Shown here one piece after another: positions 15,388-22,980 of a stretch of 27,354 nt of DNA. The stretch's first letter is position 1. Each line of letters begins with the position of its first letter. Position numbers and translations under genes: made by a program. A model generated the notes under the pieces. That model ran no database searches, was not told where the DNA came from, and was given only the letters and a program-made list of their open reading frames with translations. The stretch comes from Bin87 sp034421995. GTDB taxonomy: Bacteria; Chloroflexota; Dehalococcoidia; Lucifugimonadales; UBA3495. The DNA is taken from positions 1 to 27,354 of the forward strand of contig DAOUJY010000031.1 of NCBI GenBank assembly GCA_034421995.1, given 5' to 3'.

Positions 15388-16437
15388 ATGACGGAAGCAT
15401 TTCGGGAAACGCTTGAAAGGATTAACGGTCAAGCGGCGATCTTCGCCGACCGCGAGGAAAAAGCGGTTGAGTTCGGAGTAATCCTTCCATTGCTTGAACA
15501 ATTGGGATGGAATACCCACGACGTAGAAGAGGTTTACCCCCAACGGGTGCTGTCCAACGGTCGCAAGCCCGATTTCGACCTTCAGATTGGTGGCGTTAGC
15601 CGGGTCGTTATCGAGGTGAAGCAGTGGAACATCGACCTGAATGCCAACAACGAGAACCAAGTCCAGGAATATTGCAAACTGGTCAAGCCGCGCCTGGCAG
15701 CATTGACCAATGGGCATCGATGGTGGCTTTATGTGGAGCCGTGGACGCGGCTCAAAGGTGGGATGCTGCATCTATTCCTAGACTTCGATGTAAGCGACGA
15801 CCCGGAATGTGTAGAGCGTAACTTCAGGCAGTTTCTAGCGCGCGAAAACTTGGCTGCACAGGCGAGAGCCAACAGCACAGTTAACGCCGCGAAAGCGTTA
15901 TACAAGAAGCAGCAGACGCGCGCCGAAATAATGCGGAGGTTGACGGAAGCCTGGAACGACTTGACAACCGACGAGAACCGTCTTTTTGAGGCGGTCAAAA
16001 ACATGGCTGAGAGCCGGGGGATTCACATCATCGATGAAAAAGACATCGAGGGGTTCATCGGCAAATCGGGAAGCCTAGTAAACCAAGTGCCCAATGGCCC
16101 CAAACCGACCGCAGATCACAGCAAACCCGAGTATTTCACCGTGCAGAAGGCGGGTGAGGAAGCACTTCGTCAACGGGTCAATGACTGGACTGGTGTGCGG
16201 GTTGGCGTTTGCAGACTGATGTTAGAGAGGGATTCCGAGCGTTTCCACAAGTTCGTTTCACAAACGCCAGAATGGTTTTTCGATGCCCCCGGCCAGTACA
16301 GGCGGGAGATAGAAAATACAGGGATTTTCGTTCCCACCGGCGGTACTAGGGACGGAATTACAAAGGTTTGTCGTACTATTCTGGCTGAGTTTGGGTATCT
16401 GGAAGATGCTCTCACCATCCAGATGAAGAGAAGTTAG
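15388..16437 (+). CDS. HsdR N-terminal-type PD-(D/E)XK nuclease, orphan
   Basis: The 349-residue protein begins like the N-terminal nuclease domain of type I restriction HsdR and related orphan proteins. A helix (EKAVEFGVILPLLEQLGW) precedes a PD-(D/E)XK core: KPDFDL (D62/D64) followed by RVVIEVKQW (E76, K78). This is the usual DNA-cleaving arrangement. The helicase domains of HsdR are absent: residues about 160-230 are helical, and the last about 110 residues form an unidentified C-terminal domain. GGAG is 9 nt before the ATG. No HsdM or HsdS is nearby, and the window's only methyltransferase is over 10 kb away, so it is not an ordinary restriction system. It appears lower in GC than the flanking amidases, and may have arrived with the HEPN cluster. 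Confidence 0.8.
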   Translation: MTEAFRETLERINGQAAIFADREEKAVEFGVILPLLEQLGWNTHDVEEVYPQRVLSNGRKPDFDLQIGGVSRVVIEVKQWNIDLNANNENQVQEYCKLVKPRLAALTNGHRWWLYVEPWTRLKGGMLHLFLDFDVSDDPECVERNFRQFLARENLAAQARANSTVNAAKALYKKQQTRAEIMRRLTEAWNDLTTDENRLFEAVKNMAESRGIHIIDEKDIEGFIGKSGSLVNQVPNGPKPTADHSKPEYFTVQKAGEEALRQRVNDWTGVRVGVCRLMLERDSERFHKFVSQTPEWFFDAPGQYRREIENTGIFVPTGGTRDGITKVCRTILAEFGYLEDALTIQMKRS

Positions 16438-16544
16438 AGTGCGCTCGATGTCAGCGTCATCGATGGTGGCCATAGACCACCTGGATGCTTGGCGAGCGTG
16501 TGATCTCGTGCCGTAATCCTAGACAGTTCGTTGAGGGTAGAACT

Positions 16545-17894
16545 ATGTCCGAACCTTTTGAACTCACCGCCGCCGAAGCCGCTCGGGCCATCGCTGAGCG
16601 ACGCCTGACGGCGACGGAATTGGCCGAATCCTGCCTGGACCGTATCGACGCATTGGATGCCCGCCTGCTGGCGTGGGTCTATGTTGATCGGGATACCGTC
16701 CTAGCTGACGCTCGCGCCGCCGACGCGGCAGTGTCCGCGGGCCAACCCCTTGGGCCGTTGCACGGCGTGCCCATCGGCCTCAAAGACATCTACTACACCG
16801 CCGGCATACCCACTCGCGCCGGCAGCGAGGTTTATAAAGACTTCGTGCCCGAATACGATGCCGCTTCGTGGACTCTGCTCAGGCGGGCCGGCGCGGTGAT
16901 GCTGGGCAAGGCCGTTACCACCGAGTTCGCCTGCCTGGACCCATCACCTACGTTCAATCCCTGGAACGCGGCGCACACGCCGGGGGGCAGCAGCAGCGGC
17001 TCGGCGGTAGCGGTAGCGTCCCGGATGTGTCCGGCGGCGCTGGGATCGCAGACGGTCGGTTCAGTGCTCCGGCCGGCGGCCTACAACGGCGTGGTCGGCT
17101 TCAAGCCCACCTTCGGACGGGTCAGCCGCTACGGGGTGGTTCCGGTGAGCTGGAACCTGGACACGGTGGGTTGGCTGGTGCGCTCGGTGGAGGATGCCGC
17201 CCTGCTGCTGCAGGTGATGGCAGGGCCGGACGTTGACGACCCGGTGTCGTCACGTCAGCCGGTGGGCGATTACCTGTCGGCCATTGCCGAACCGTCGCCG
17301 CCACGCATCGGCCTGCTGCGTCGCTATTTCTACGAGAAGGCGGACGCGGAGACGCGACGGCATTTGGACGCTGTCGCCGAGCAACTGGCCCAGGCCGGCG
17401 CGGAAATCGAAGAGCTGCCCATGCCCGACAGCATCGAAGACGCCTACGATGACCAGCGCCTGATAATGGCGGTTGAAGCGGCCGCTTTCCACGAGCCGAT
17501 GTACCGCCAGCAGGCCGAGGACTACCAGCCCAAGCTGCGCGCCATGCTGGCCGACGGCTTGCAGGTGGACGGCATCGCGTACGCCCGCGCCTTGGAGCGC
17601 CGACGCCGGTTCATTGACGACATGGAGCAACTCTCCCAGCGTTGCGACGTGATGCTCACGCCGGCGACGCCGGCGCCGTCCCAGGCCGACCGCACCAACA
17701 CTGGCGATCCGGCCTTTCAGGGGCCGTGGACATCCTGCGGATTGCCGGCCATCTCGCTACCGTCAGGTTTGGCAGAATCGGGTTTGCCCTTGGGCATACA
17801 GCTGGTAGCCGCGCCCTTCGCGGAGGCGCGATTGCTGGCGGCGTCAGCGTGGTGCGAGGCGGCGCTGGGGGTGGACTTGAAACCGCCCGTGTAA
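16545..17894 (+). CDS. Amidase (amidase-signature family), second copy
   Basis: A 449-residue amidase with K80 (VPIGLKDIYYTAG), cis-Ser S149 (TPGGSSSGS) and nucleophile S173 (GSQTVGSVLRPAAY). The family form DTGGS is changed to QTVGS, but the serine is kept at the right spacing of 24 residues. It should hydrolyse an unidentified amide in the cytoplasm. No small GatC-like partner precedes it, unlike the first amidase. I start at the ATG at 16545 with GAGGG about 8 nt upstream; an in-frame GTG/TTG region further 5' (from 16485) adds residues unlike the family. It stands alone, separated by a promoter-like TGGTATAAT from the next genes. Confidence 0.92.
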   Translation: MSEPFELTAAEAARAIAERRLTATELAESCLDRIDALDARLLAWVYVDRDTVLADARAADAAVSAGQPLGPLHGVPIGLKDIYYTAGIPTRAGSEVYKDFVPEYDAASWTLLRRAGAVMLGKAVTTEFACLDPSPTFNPWNAAHTPGGSSSGSAVAVASRMCPAALGSQTVGSVLRPAAYNGVVGFKPTFGRVSRYGVVPVSWNLDTVGWLVRSVEDAALLLQVMAGPDVDDPVSSRQPVGDYLSAIAEPSPPRIGLLRRYFYEKADAETRRHLDAVAEQLAQAGAEIEELPMPDSIEDAYDDQRLIMAVEAAAFHEPMYRQQAEDYQPKLRAMLADGLQVDGIAYARALERRRRFIDDMEQLSQRCDVMLTPATPAPSQADRTNTGDPAFQGPWTSCGLPAISLPSGLAESGLPLGIQLVAAPFAEARLLAASAWCEAALGVDLKPPV

Positions 17895-17900
17895 GGGTAC

Positions 17901-17909
17901 TGGTATAAT
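17901..17909 (+). promoter_or_regulatory. Extended -10 promoter TGGTATAAT
   Basis: TGGTATAAT (TGN plus consensus TATAAT at 17904-17909) lies 40 nt before the ATG of the first small membrane protein and is followed by GGGCGCAAATG. TTGAAA (17877-17882) is 21 nt upstream, too far for a normal -35, but extended -10 promoters need none. It probably drives the small membrane genes, the thiolase and the DUF35 gene. Confidence 0.55.
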
Positions 17910-17948
17910 GGGCGCAAATGCGGCGGCTTTACACAGGGGGATGCCGTC

Positions 17949-18149
17949 ATGAAAAAGATTAAGGAAATGGCGCCTTTGGGTATATTTTTTATCCCCGCTT
18001 TTGTCCTTTCGCTCATTGTGATTCCGTCGGCGATTTTTGCGCCGGTGACGTTCTGTGCGGCAATCGACCCCAGCAACGAGCTTATGGACGGCTGGGGCGG
18101 CTCTCTGCTGCGTACCCTCTTTTTTCACTGTTCCTGGGTAGGCAAGTGA
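17949..18149 (+). CDS. Small membrane protein
   Basis: A 66-residue protein beginning MKKIKEMAPLG, with one long hydrophobic segment (about 9-37) and a second weaker one near the C-terminus. GGGGG (17936-17940) lies 8 nt before the ATG, a good ribosome site. Its TGA overlaps the GTG start of the next small membrane protein (GTGA), so they are translated together. I do not recognise the family. Confidence 0.65.
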   Translation: MKKIKEMAPLGIFFIPAFVLSLIVIPSAIFAPVTFCAAIDPSNELMDGWGGSLLRTLFFHCSWVGK

Positions 18150-18331
18150 GCGCGCTTGAGACGGCAGGCGCATTTTGGATAGCCGCCTTTGTATCGGCCA
18201 TAGCGATTGCGCCCTATGTCCTGTTGCGTCGGTCTGCCAACGGTGAAAATTGGCGCACGGCGATTATGCACACCTATCTGCCGTGGCTGGCCGCCGCGCT
18301 GGTACTGCTGGGAACTTTTGGTGTAGGATGA
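18146..18331 (+). CDS. Small membrane protein, coupled to the preceding gene
   Basis: A 61-residue protein with two hydrophobic segments (about 7-27 and 44-61) joined by a basic loop (LRRSANGENWRT). It starts at a GTG overlapping the upstream stop by four bases, the usual sign of translational coupling. The product is unknown. The thiolase gene begins 30 nt later, so this pair heads the acyl-CoA operon. Confidence 0.6.
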   Translation: MSALETAGAFWIAAFVSAIAIAPYVLLRRSANGENWRTAIMHTYLPWLAAALVLLGTFGVG

Positions 18332-18361
18332 CACAGCAATCGTAATGAAGGAGTAACCTCA

Positions 18362-19636
18362 ATGGCTACTACCCGCAGCCGCCGTCTGGCTCGCCCGGTT
18401 TCCATCGTCGGCGCCGGCCTTTCCCAGTTCGGCGCGTATCCCGACAAGACCAGCCGAGACCTGTTCGTTGAGGCTTTCCAGGATATGCAGGCCACTATCG
18501 ACACCGGCATATCGCCCCAGGACATCGAGGCCGGTTACCTGGGCAACTACTCCGCCGACCTTTTCGAACACCAGGGCCACACCGCTCCCATCATGGCCGA
18601 CTGGCTGGGGATGACCCCCACGCCGATGACCCGCATCGAGAACGCCTGCGCCAGCAGCGGCAGTGCCCTGCGCGAAGGCGCCATGGCTATCGCCAGCGGC
18701 ATGTACGACGTGGTGTTGGTCGGCGGCGTGGAAAAGATGACATCCCTGCCCACCGAGGGCGTTACCGACGTGCTGGCGTCTGCCGCCGACGGCCTTTATG
18801 AAGTACCGGCCGGCCTGACTTTTCCCGGCATCTTCGGCGCCATCGCCAAGGCTCACATGGACCGCTATGAAACCAACCTGAACCACCTGCTCAAGGTTGG
18901 CGTCAAGAACCACGAAAACGGCAAGCTCAACCCCAAGGCGCAGTTCCAGCAGACCGTCCGGGACATGATGGAGCGGCGCAAAGCCCGTGCCGAGCAGCGC
19001 GGCGAACCCGTGCCGGATTGGGAGGATGAGCTGGACTTCCTCAACGACGCCCGCGCCAATCCGTGGATTGCCTGGCCCCTGCGTCTCTACGACTGCGCTC
19101 CCATCACTGATGGCGCGTCCTGCGTCCTGCTGGTAGCCGGCGAGATCGCCGGACAGTTCACCGACAAGCCGGTGCATATCGCCGGCATCGGGCAGGCCAC
19201 CGGCCGGCCCCTGCACGACGCCGAGGAGCTGACCTCCCTGTCGGCGGCGAAGATCGCATCCGCCCAGGCCTACGAGATGGCGGGCATCACCCCCGAACAG
19301 GTTGGCGTGGCCGAAGTGCATGACTGTTTCACCATAGCCGAAATCGTCGCCAGCGAAGACCTCGGGTTTTTCGCTCCCGGCGAGGGACCCCATGCCGTTG
19401 ATGAGGGCCGCACCGCGCGTGACGGCGACCGCCCCATCAATACCAGCGGGGGCCTGAAAGCCAAAGGGCATCCGGTGGGAGCCAGCGGCGTGGCCCAGGT
19501 AATCGAGGTGTACAAGCAGCTTCGCGGCGAAGCCGGCGACCGCCAACTCGACAATCCCGACCTGGAGTTCGGTCTCACTCACAACGTAGGCGGCACCGGC
19601 GGCACCTGCGTCGTCAACGTCCTACAGCGGGGTTAG
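18362..19636 (+). CDS. SCP-x/acetyl-CoA acetyltransferase-like thiolase
   Basis: The 424-residue protein is a thiolase of the SCP-x/non-decarboxylating-like subfamily that pairs with DUF35 proteins. The acyl-accepting cysteine is C96 in ENACASSG. The catalytic histidines are in HDCFTIAE (about 321) and KAKGHPVGASG (H370). The C-terminal cysteine motif is NVGGTGGTC (C416) in place of the more usual CGGGG form. It would cleave 3-oxoacyl-CoA chains, for example in side-chain degradation of sterols or aromatic acids, though the substrate is not indicated. The next gene, a DUF35 protein, begins 11 nt after its stop, and its AGGAGG sits right at the thiolase stop, so the two are a unit. Confidence 0.92.
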   Translation: MATTRSRRLARPVSIVGAGLSQFGAYPDKTSRDLFVEAFQDMQATIDTGISPQDIEAGYLGNYSADLFEHQGHTAPIMADWLGMTPTPMTRIENACASSGSALREGAMAIASGMYDVVLVGGVEKMTSLPTEGVTDVLASAADGLYEVPAGLTFPGIFGAIAKAHMDRYETNLNHLLKVGVKNHENGKLNPKAQFQQTVRDMMERRKARAEQRGEPVPDWEDELDFLNDARANPWIAWPLRLYDCAPITDGASCVLLVAGEIAGQFTDKPVHIAGIGQATGRPLHDAEELTSLSAAKIASAQAYEMAGITPEQVGVAEVHDCFTIAEIVASEDLGFFAPGEGPHAVDEGRTARDGDRPINTSGGLKAKGHPVGASGVAQVIEVYKQLRGEAGDRQLDNPDLEFGLTHNVGGTGGTCVVNVLQRG

Positions 19637-19646
19637 GAGGCGTTTG

Positions 19647-20066
19647 ATGACCACCGATGCCGAATCTCGTCCGTTCAACGCCGCGTCGTTCTATGCCTTT
19701 CTCAAGGAGGGCAAGTTCATGGGCGTCCGCTGCCGTGAGAACGGCAACATCTACGCCGAGGCGCGCCCCATGGACCCGGTGAGCCACAGCAGCGATATGG
19801 AGTGGCACGAACTGAGCGGCCGGGCCACTCTCAGCACCTTCACGTGCATATCCGTCGCCCCGGCCTCGCTGGAGGCCAAGGGGTACGGGCGCAACAACCC
19901 TTACTGCACCGGCATAGTGACGCTGGAGGAGGGGCCGCGCATTTCGGCGCGCATCGCAGGCGTGGACGCGGCGAACCCCCAGAACATTCGCACCGGCATG
20001 GCCCTGGCGCTGGACCTGTCCGAGGTCGATCCCGAGGATCCCGGGCTGGTGTTCCGGCCCGCATGA
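19647..20066 (+). CDS. DUF35-like OB-fold protein with degenerate zinc ribbon
   Basis: The 139-residue protein occupies the usual place of the DUF35 (rubredoxin-like zinc ribbon plus OB-fold) partner of SCP-x-type thiolases, thought to help acyl-CoA binding and channelling. The N-terminal helix (ASFYAFLKEGKFMGVRC) and the beta-barrel half (LSTFTCISVAPASLEAKGYG and following) fit. The zinc ribbon normally has four cysteines (CxxC...CxxC); here only one remains at the expected site (GVRCRENGNIYAEARPMD), so it probably binds no zinc. AGGAGG (19635-19640) is 6 nt before the ATG at 19647. It is the last gene of the operon, followed by a strong terminator. Confidence 0.82.
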   Translation: MTTDAESRPFNAASFYAFLKEGKFMGVRCRENGNIYAEARPMDPVSHSSDMEWHELSGRATLSTFTCISVAPASLEAKGYGRNNPYCTGIVTLEEGPRISARIAGVDAANPQNIRTGMALALDLSEVDPEDPGLVFRPA

Positions 20067-20094
20067 TCTCGCCGTTCTGACCGACCGCTGACAA

Positions 20095-20143
20095 CTCGTC
20101 GAATCGACGAGGGCCGGCCCGCCATGGCGGACCGGCCCTTTTT
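20095..20143 (+). terminator. Intrinsic terminator after the thiolase/DUF35 operon
   Basis: A 14-bp stem (20110-20123 with 20126-20139, one mismatch; GGGCCGG pairing with CCGGCCC) is followed by TTTTT (20139-20143). Just before it lies a second, smaller hairpin, CTCGTCG-AAT-CGACGAG (20095-20111), sharing two bases with the first. On the minus strand no T-run follows, so it works only for rightward transcripts. Confidence 0.85.
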
Positions 20144-20189
20144 CAAGGCGAGCGGTCGCGCAGATCACCTGGCGGGAGACCGCCTTGCC

Positions 20190-20666
20190 TCAGGCTGCTC
20201 CGGCTTCCTTGCACACGTTGCACGTCTTGTCGTACCACACGTAGGCAGAGTTAGGTTCGTGGTAAACCTCGAACAGTCCCACGCTGCGGTATTTCCGGCA
20301 GTTGAAGCACAATTCGGTGTGGTGCGGGTCCAACTGGGACGGTATTCCTTGTTGCGCGTTGACGTACATCTTTCTTATCTGGCGCTTTGAGAAAGGCAGG
20401 CGCTGGAGGAAACGCTCTTCAAACTTCAGTTTCCACGCCTGACCGCCGGGCATGGGGCGGAACATCAAACTCTGCTCGTCGTCGGGCTGGCGCTCGTGGA
20501 TGAACTCAATATAGTTTGCCAGCCGTTGGTGCATCTTGCCGACCACTTCCTCGTAAGTATCACCGATGGCAGGTATGTCCACCTCAAGACAGAACCCTTC
20601 CCACGTCTCGGGGTTGGCCTGGGTTCTCTTAATGTAGCAGGTTAGTTGTCGCGGTGTACTGTTCAC
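20190..20666 (-). CDS. HicB-like domain protein with C-terminal Cys4 zinc site
   Basis: The 158-residue protein has two parts. Residues 8-60 (TCYIKRT, then EGFCLEVDIPAIGDTYEEVVGKM) resemble the partial RNase-H fold of HicB-type antitoxins and DUF1902 proteins. Residues 119-153 hold two CxxC pairs (CFNC at 120-123 and CNVC at 149-152), a likely structural zinc site. The basic middle (KLKFEERFLQRLPFSKRQIRK in outline) could bind nucleic acid. No HicA-like toxin gene is adjacent, so this is not a normal HicAB pair. It starts with a GTG, with GGGAG 4 nt upstream. A perfect 22-nt palindrome lies just before that site in the leader. A terminator facing the other way lies beyond its 3' end. Confidence 0.6.
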   Translation of the reverse strand: MNSTPRQLTCYIKRTQANPETWEGFCLEVDIPAIGDTYEEVVGKMHQRLANYIEFIHERQPDDEQSLMFRPMPGGQAWKLKFEERFLQRLPFSKRQIRKMYVNAQQGIPSQLDPHHTELCFNCRKYRSVGLFEVYHEPNSAYVWYDKTCNVCKEAGAA

Positions 20667-20677
20667 GATACTCCCTA

Positions 20678-20705
20678 GGCGATGCCGGCCGGCATCGCCC
20701 TTTTT
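20678..20705. terminator. Perfect palindrome with T-tract on the plus strand
   Basis: GGCGATGCCGG (20678-20688) and CCGGCATCGCC (20689-20699) form a perfect 11-bp inverted repeat, followed on the plus strand by CTTTTT (to 20705). It has the form of a rightward intrinsic terminator, yet both flanking genes point left. Read leftwards it lies 2 nt before the GGGAG ribosome site of the HicB-like gene (a leader hairpin). It may end antisense transcription or affect translation. Confidence 0.6.
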
Positions 20706-20743
20706 AGATTTCCTTCTGCGGAGGACTGGTAGAGGATCCGGGA

Positions 20744-21169
20744 TTAGTCCAGGCCGCGAGTGCCTACCCAGCCCGTTTCGGAGACGTCGATCATCTCACC
20801 GTTGGGACCTTCGTACTTGGTCTCCACGTTTTGAGTGCGCGGGCCGGTCATACCGGCGTGGAGCGCGTGGTTGACCTCTTCCATGGGATGGGAGTTAGCG
20901 GCGAGCAGGCGCGCCTCGGTCTCCTCAAGGCTCTCGACCTCGAACCCGATGTGGTGGATGCCTTCCCAGTCCTTGCCGCGCTCGCCGGCCACGGCGTCGC
21001 TCTGGAAGTCCAGGATGGCCATGTTCACGTTGCCGTCGCTGAGCATATAGCCGTTGGCGTTGGCGCTCTCCAGCTTGGCGACTTCACGCAGTCCGAAAAC
21101 TTCCGCATAGAACTTGGCGGTCTTTTCGGCGTCGTTGGTGGCGATGGCGATGTGTTTGATCTGAGGCAT
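20744..21169 (-). CDS. VOC-superfamily protein (glyoxalase/epimerase-like)
   Basis: The 141-residue protein has the paired beta-alpha-beta-beta-beta layout of the vicinal-oxygen-chelate superfamily. Likely metal ligands are H6 (QIKHIAIATND), the HHIGFEVESLEE histidine, and the glutamate in PNGEMIDVSETGW. Members include methylmalonyl-CoA epimerase, glyoxalase I and ring-cleavage dioxygenases; the sequence alone does not tell which. I start at the ATG at 21167-21169 with GGAGGG 5 nt upstream; an in-frame start at 21196 adds nine unlikely residues. A TATTGT -10 box on the minus strand (21239-21244, preceded by TGG) is a probable promoter, and an imperfect inverted repeat (21211-21232) lies in the leader. 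Confidence 0.9.
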   Translation of the reverse strand: MPQIKHIAIATNDAEKTAKFYAEVFGLREVAKLESANANGYMLSDGNVNMAILDFQSDAVAGERGKDWEGIHHIGFEVESLEETEARLLAANSHPMEEVNHALHAGMTGPRTQNVETKYEGPNGEMIDVSETGWVGTRGLD

Positions 21170-21238
21170 TGCATCCCTCCTGCGGCCAAATGGCAAGGCC
21201 GGGTTGAGTAATCGCTCCCGACGGGAGTTGATGCGCCA

Positions 21239-21247
21239 ACAATACCA
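21239..21247 (-). promoter_or_regulatory. Extended -10 (TGGTATTGT) for the VOC gene
   Basis: Read on the minus strand, TGGTATTGT is followed by TGGCGCATC, close to the TGGTATAAT GGGCGCAAA seen before the membrane-protein operon at 17901. It lies about 70 nt before the VOC start. Between them, CTCCC-GAC-GGGAG (21215-21227) flanked by ATC and GAT could be an operator or leader hairpin. Confidence 0.4.
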
Positions 21248-21306
21248 CTTTTGCGACGGGCGGGCTAGTCTGCGGCTCCCCGGCGCTGGCTCGAACTACT
21301 GCCGGC

Positions 21307-22617
21307 TCAGCCCCGGTGTTGACCGGCAGACTCCCCGAACTGCCGACCGAACAGGGTGGTCAACAATGCGCTGATGATCGTTACCCCGAGGCACATATAG
21401 CCGATCCCCACATACCCGATGCTCGCCAATAGCGCCCCCGCTATCGCAGCCCCCAGCATACCGCCCGCCTGATTGCTGAAACCCATGAGGCCCACTCCCG
21501 TGGCCTTGGACTCACCCGAATACTCGGTGCTGGCGGCGATCAGAATCGGGAATGTCACGCTCAGCAGGCCGGAGCTGACCGTGGCCACGGCCACCGTTGC
21601 CCACAGTCCCATGTCCACGGAAAAGACCGCCAGCCCGAACGCTCCGCCGGCGACAGTGACGGCGGCGATGATGGCCGCGCGATACTTCAGGTTCGCCGCG
21701 AATGACGCGCCGTAGTTGCCGACCGTTTGCCCAAGGGCGGCTATTGCCAGCGGCAGGGCCACGAAACCCACGCTCAGGCCGAAGGTATTTATCAGGTAGG
21801 CGGCGAAGTAGCTTATGCTCCCCCAGAACGCGATGCGCTGCGTCAGGTTCACCGCTACCGCCACGCGGAAAAACCGCATGGACACCAGCGACCGGTACCT
21901 GGACAAATATGCGAAATTCCGGACCCGCTCGCCCCGCTCTTTCGGGAGCCATAGCCAGTTAGCCACCAGCCCAACCACGAGCACCGCGCCGTAAACAATG
22001 AAGGGCAACCGCCAGCCGCCGACGTCCGCCAGCACCGCCACCAGCGGTACACTGATGGCCGCCGCAATCCCTTGGATCCCCAACAATGCGCCCACCGCCC
22101 GGGCCCGCCGGGCCGGGGAGATGACATCAGCCACCGACCCCACGATGTTGGGAGGTACCACCCCGCCGCCGAGGCCGGTCAGAACCCGCAGCGCCAGCAA
22201 TGTCTCTAGATTGGGCGCAACTGCACACGCCAGCATGGATACGGAGAGCACCGCCAGGCACACGATGGCCACCGGGCGTCGGCCAAATGAGTCGGACAGA
22301 GGGCCGGCCGATACTCCGGTGACCGCCCAGGCGGCGAAGGTCGCGGTAGCCAACTGGCCCGCAACGGCGACCGATATGTCCAGGTCGGTCGCGATCTCCA
22401 CCAGGAGGGGTGGAATGATAAGAATCGCGCTTATCGTCGCAAAGACGGTGAGCGCAAGCACGGCCATGAACCATGCCTTGTTGACCTCTCTGTGGCCCGT
22501 TGCTGCGGTTTGCGTTGCGATGTTGTCCGTTCCCTTTTCGAGCGTTTGCTGCGACCGTGTTCGGCGGGGCAGGATATGATCGCTATAATACCGGCGAATG
22601 CGGCGACGCTCACCCAC
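21307..22617 (-). CDS. Major facilitator superfamily transporter
   Basis: This 436-residue protein has twelve hydrophobic segments and the MFS loop 2-3 motif GPLSDSFGRRPVAI after the second helix. It resembles drug/proton antiporters and other single-component exporters; the substrate is unknown. It acts in the cytoplasmic membrane. The start is uncertain. The longest frame begins at a GTG at 22615-22617 with no clear ribosome site. The stretch from about LEKGTDNIATQTAATGHREV onward looks coding, but the only later ATG (22465-22467) lies just inside the first helix. A TATTAT box (minus strand, 22585-22590) lies between these starts and would favour the shorter protein. The helical halves otherwise look complete. 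Confidence 0.85.
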   Translation of the reverse strand: MGERRRIRRYYSDHILPRRTRSQQTLEKGTDNIATQTAATGHREVNKAWFMAVLALTVFATISAILIIPPLLVEIATDLDISVAVAGQLATATFAAWAVTGVSAGPLSDSFGRRPVAIVCLAVLSVSMLACAVAPNLETLLALRVLTGLGGGVVPPNIVGSVADVISPARRARAVGALLGIQGIAAAISVPLVAVLADVGGWRLPFIVYGAVLVVGLVANWLWLPKERGERVRNFAYLSRYRSLVSMRFFRVAVAVNLTQRIAFWGSISYFAAYLINTFGLSVGFVALPLAIAALGQTVGNYGASFAANLKYRAAIIAAVTVAGGAFGLAVFSVDMGLWATVAVATVSSGLLSVTFPILIAASTEYSGESKATGVGLMGFSNQAGGMLGAAIAGALLASIGYVGIGYMCLGVTIISALLTTLFGRQFGESAGQHRG

Positions 22618-22667
22618 AAAGCAGGCAAATGGGCGTAGGAAGTCTATGGGGATGGCTGACCATGTTC

Positions 22668-22976
22668 CTAGCGTGGGGTCTCTGCATCCGGCGGTTGGTT
22701 GAGTTCGACTCTTTCATGCCATGCTAACTGTACCCGCCAACTGAGCATCGAGCTCAGGGTCACGGCGAGGATGGTAGCCCCCAAAGTGGTCAACACCGGC
22801 ACTCCTTTGACCAAGATGATCCCGTCCCGCCACAAGTCAACCGAAAGCGACAGCACGCCTATAATTAACAAAACCGCCCAAATCCTCTTTAGATATTGCT
22901 CTTGACTGAGCTCGCGAATTCTTGGCGGTCGCAGCCAACGCTTAGTCCTCGCCCACGCGCTGTCTCTGTCAGTCAT
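22668..22976 (-). CDS. Small membrane protein (2 helices), coupled pair member
   Basis: The 102-residue protein has a charged N-terminus (about 31 residues), then two membrane segments (about 32-50 and 57-80), and a polar tail. It starts at the ATG at 22974-22976, 4 nt after the stop of the 55-residue gene upstream (TGATCCGATG), so translation is coupled. An in-frame start at 23003 would overlap that gene and is less likely. Family unknown. Confidence 0.7.
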   Translation of the reverse strand: MTDRDSAWARTKRWLRPPRIRELSQEQYLKRIWAVLLIIGVLSLSVDLWRDGIILVKGVPVLTTLGATILAVTLSSMLSWRVQLAWHERVELNQPPDAETPR

Positions 22977-22980
22977 CGGA

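Noticed and set aside
3818..16437. Methyltransferase and HsdR-like nuclease as one restriction-modification system
   Set aside because: They lie over 10 kb apart with unrelated genes between, and no specificity subunit is seen.
22598..22727. Short plus-strand frames after TATAAT at 22584 (a 34-aa frame from 22598 and a hydrophobic 32-aa frame from 22629)
   Set aside because: Weak or no ribosome site, and the second overlaps the 3' end of the minus-strand membrane gene; too little to call a gene, though the promoter-like box is good.
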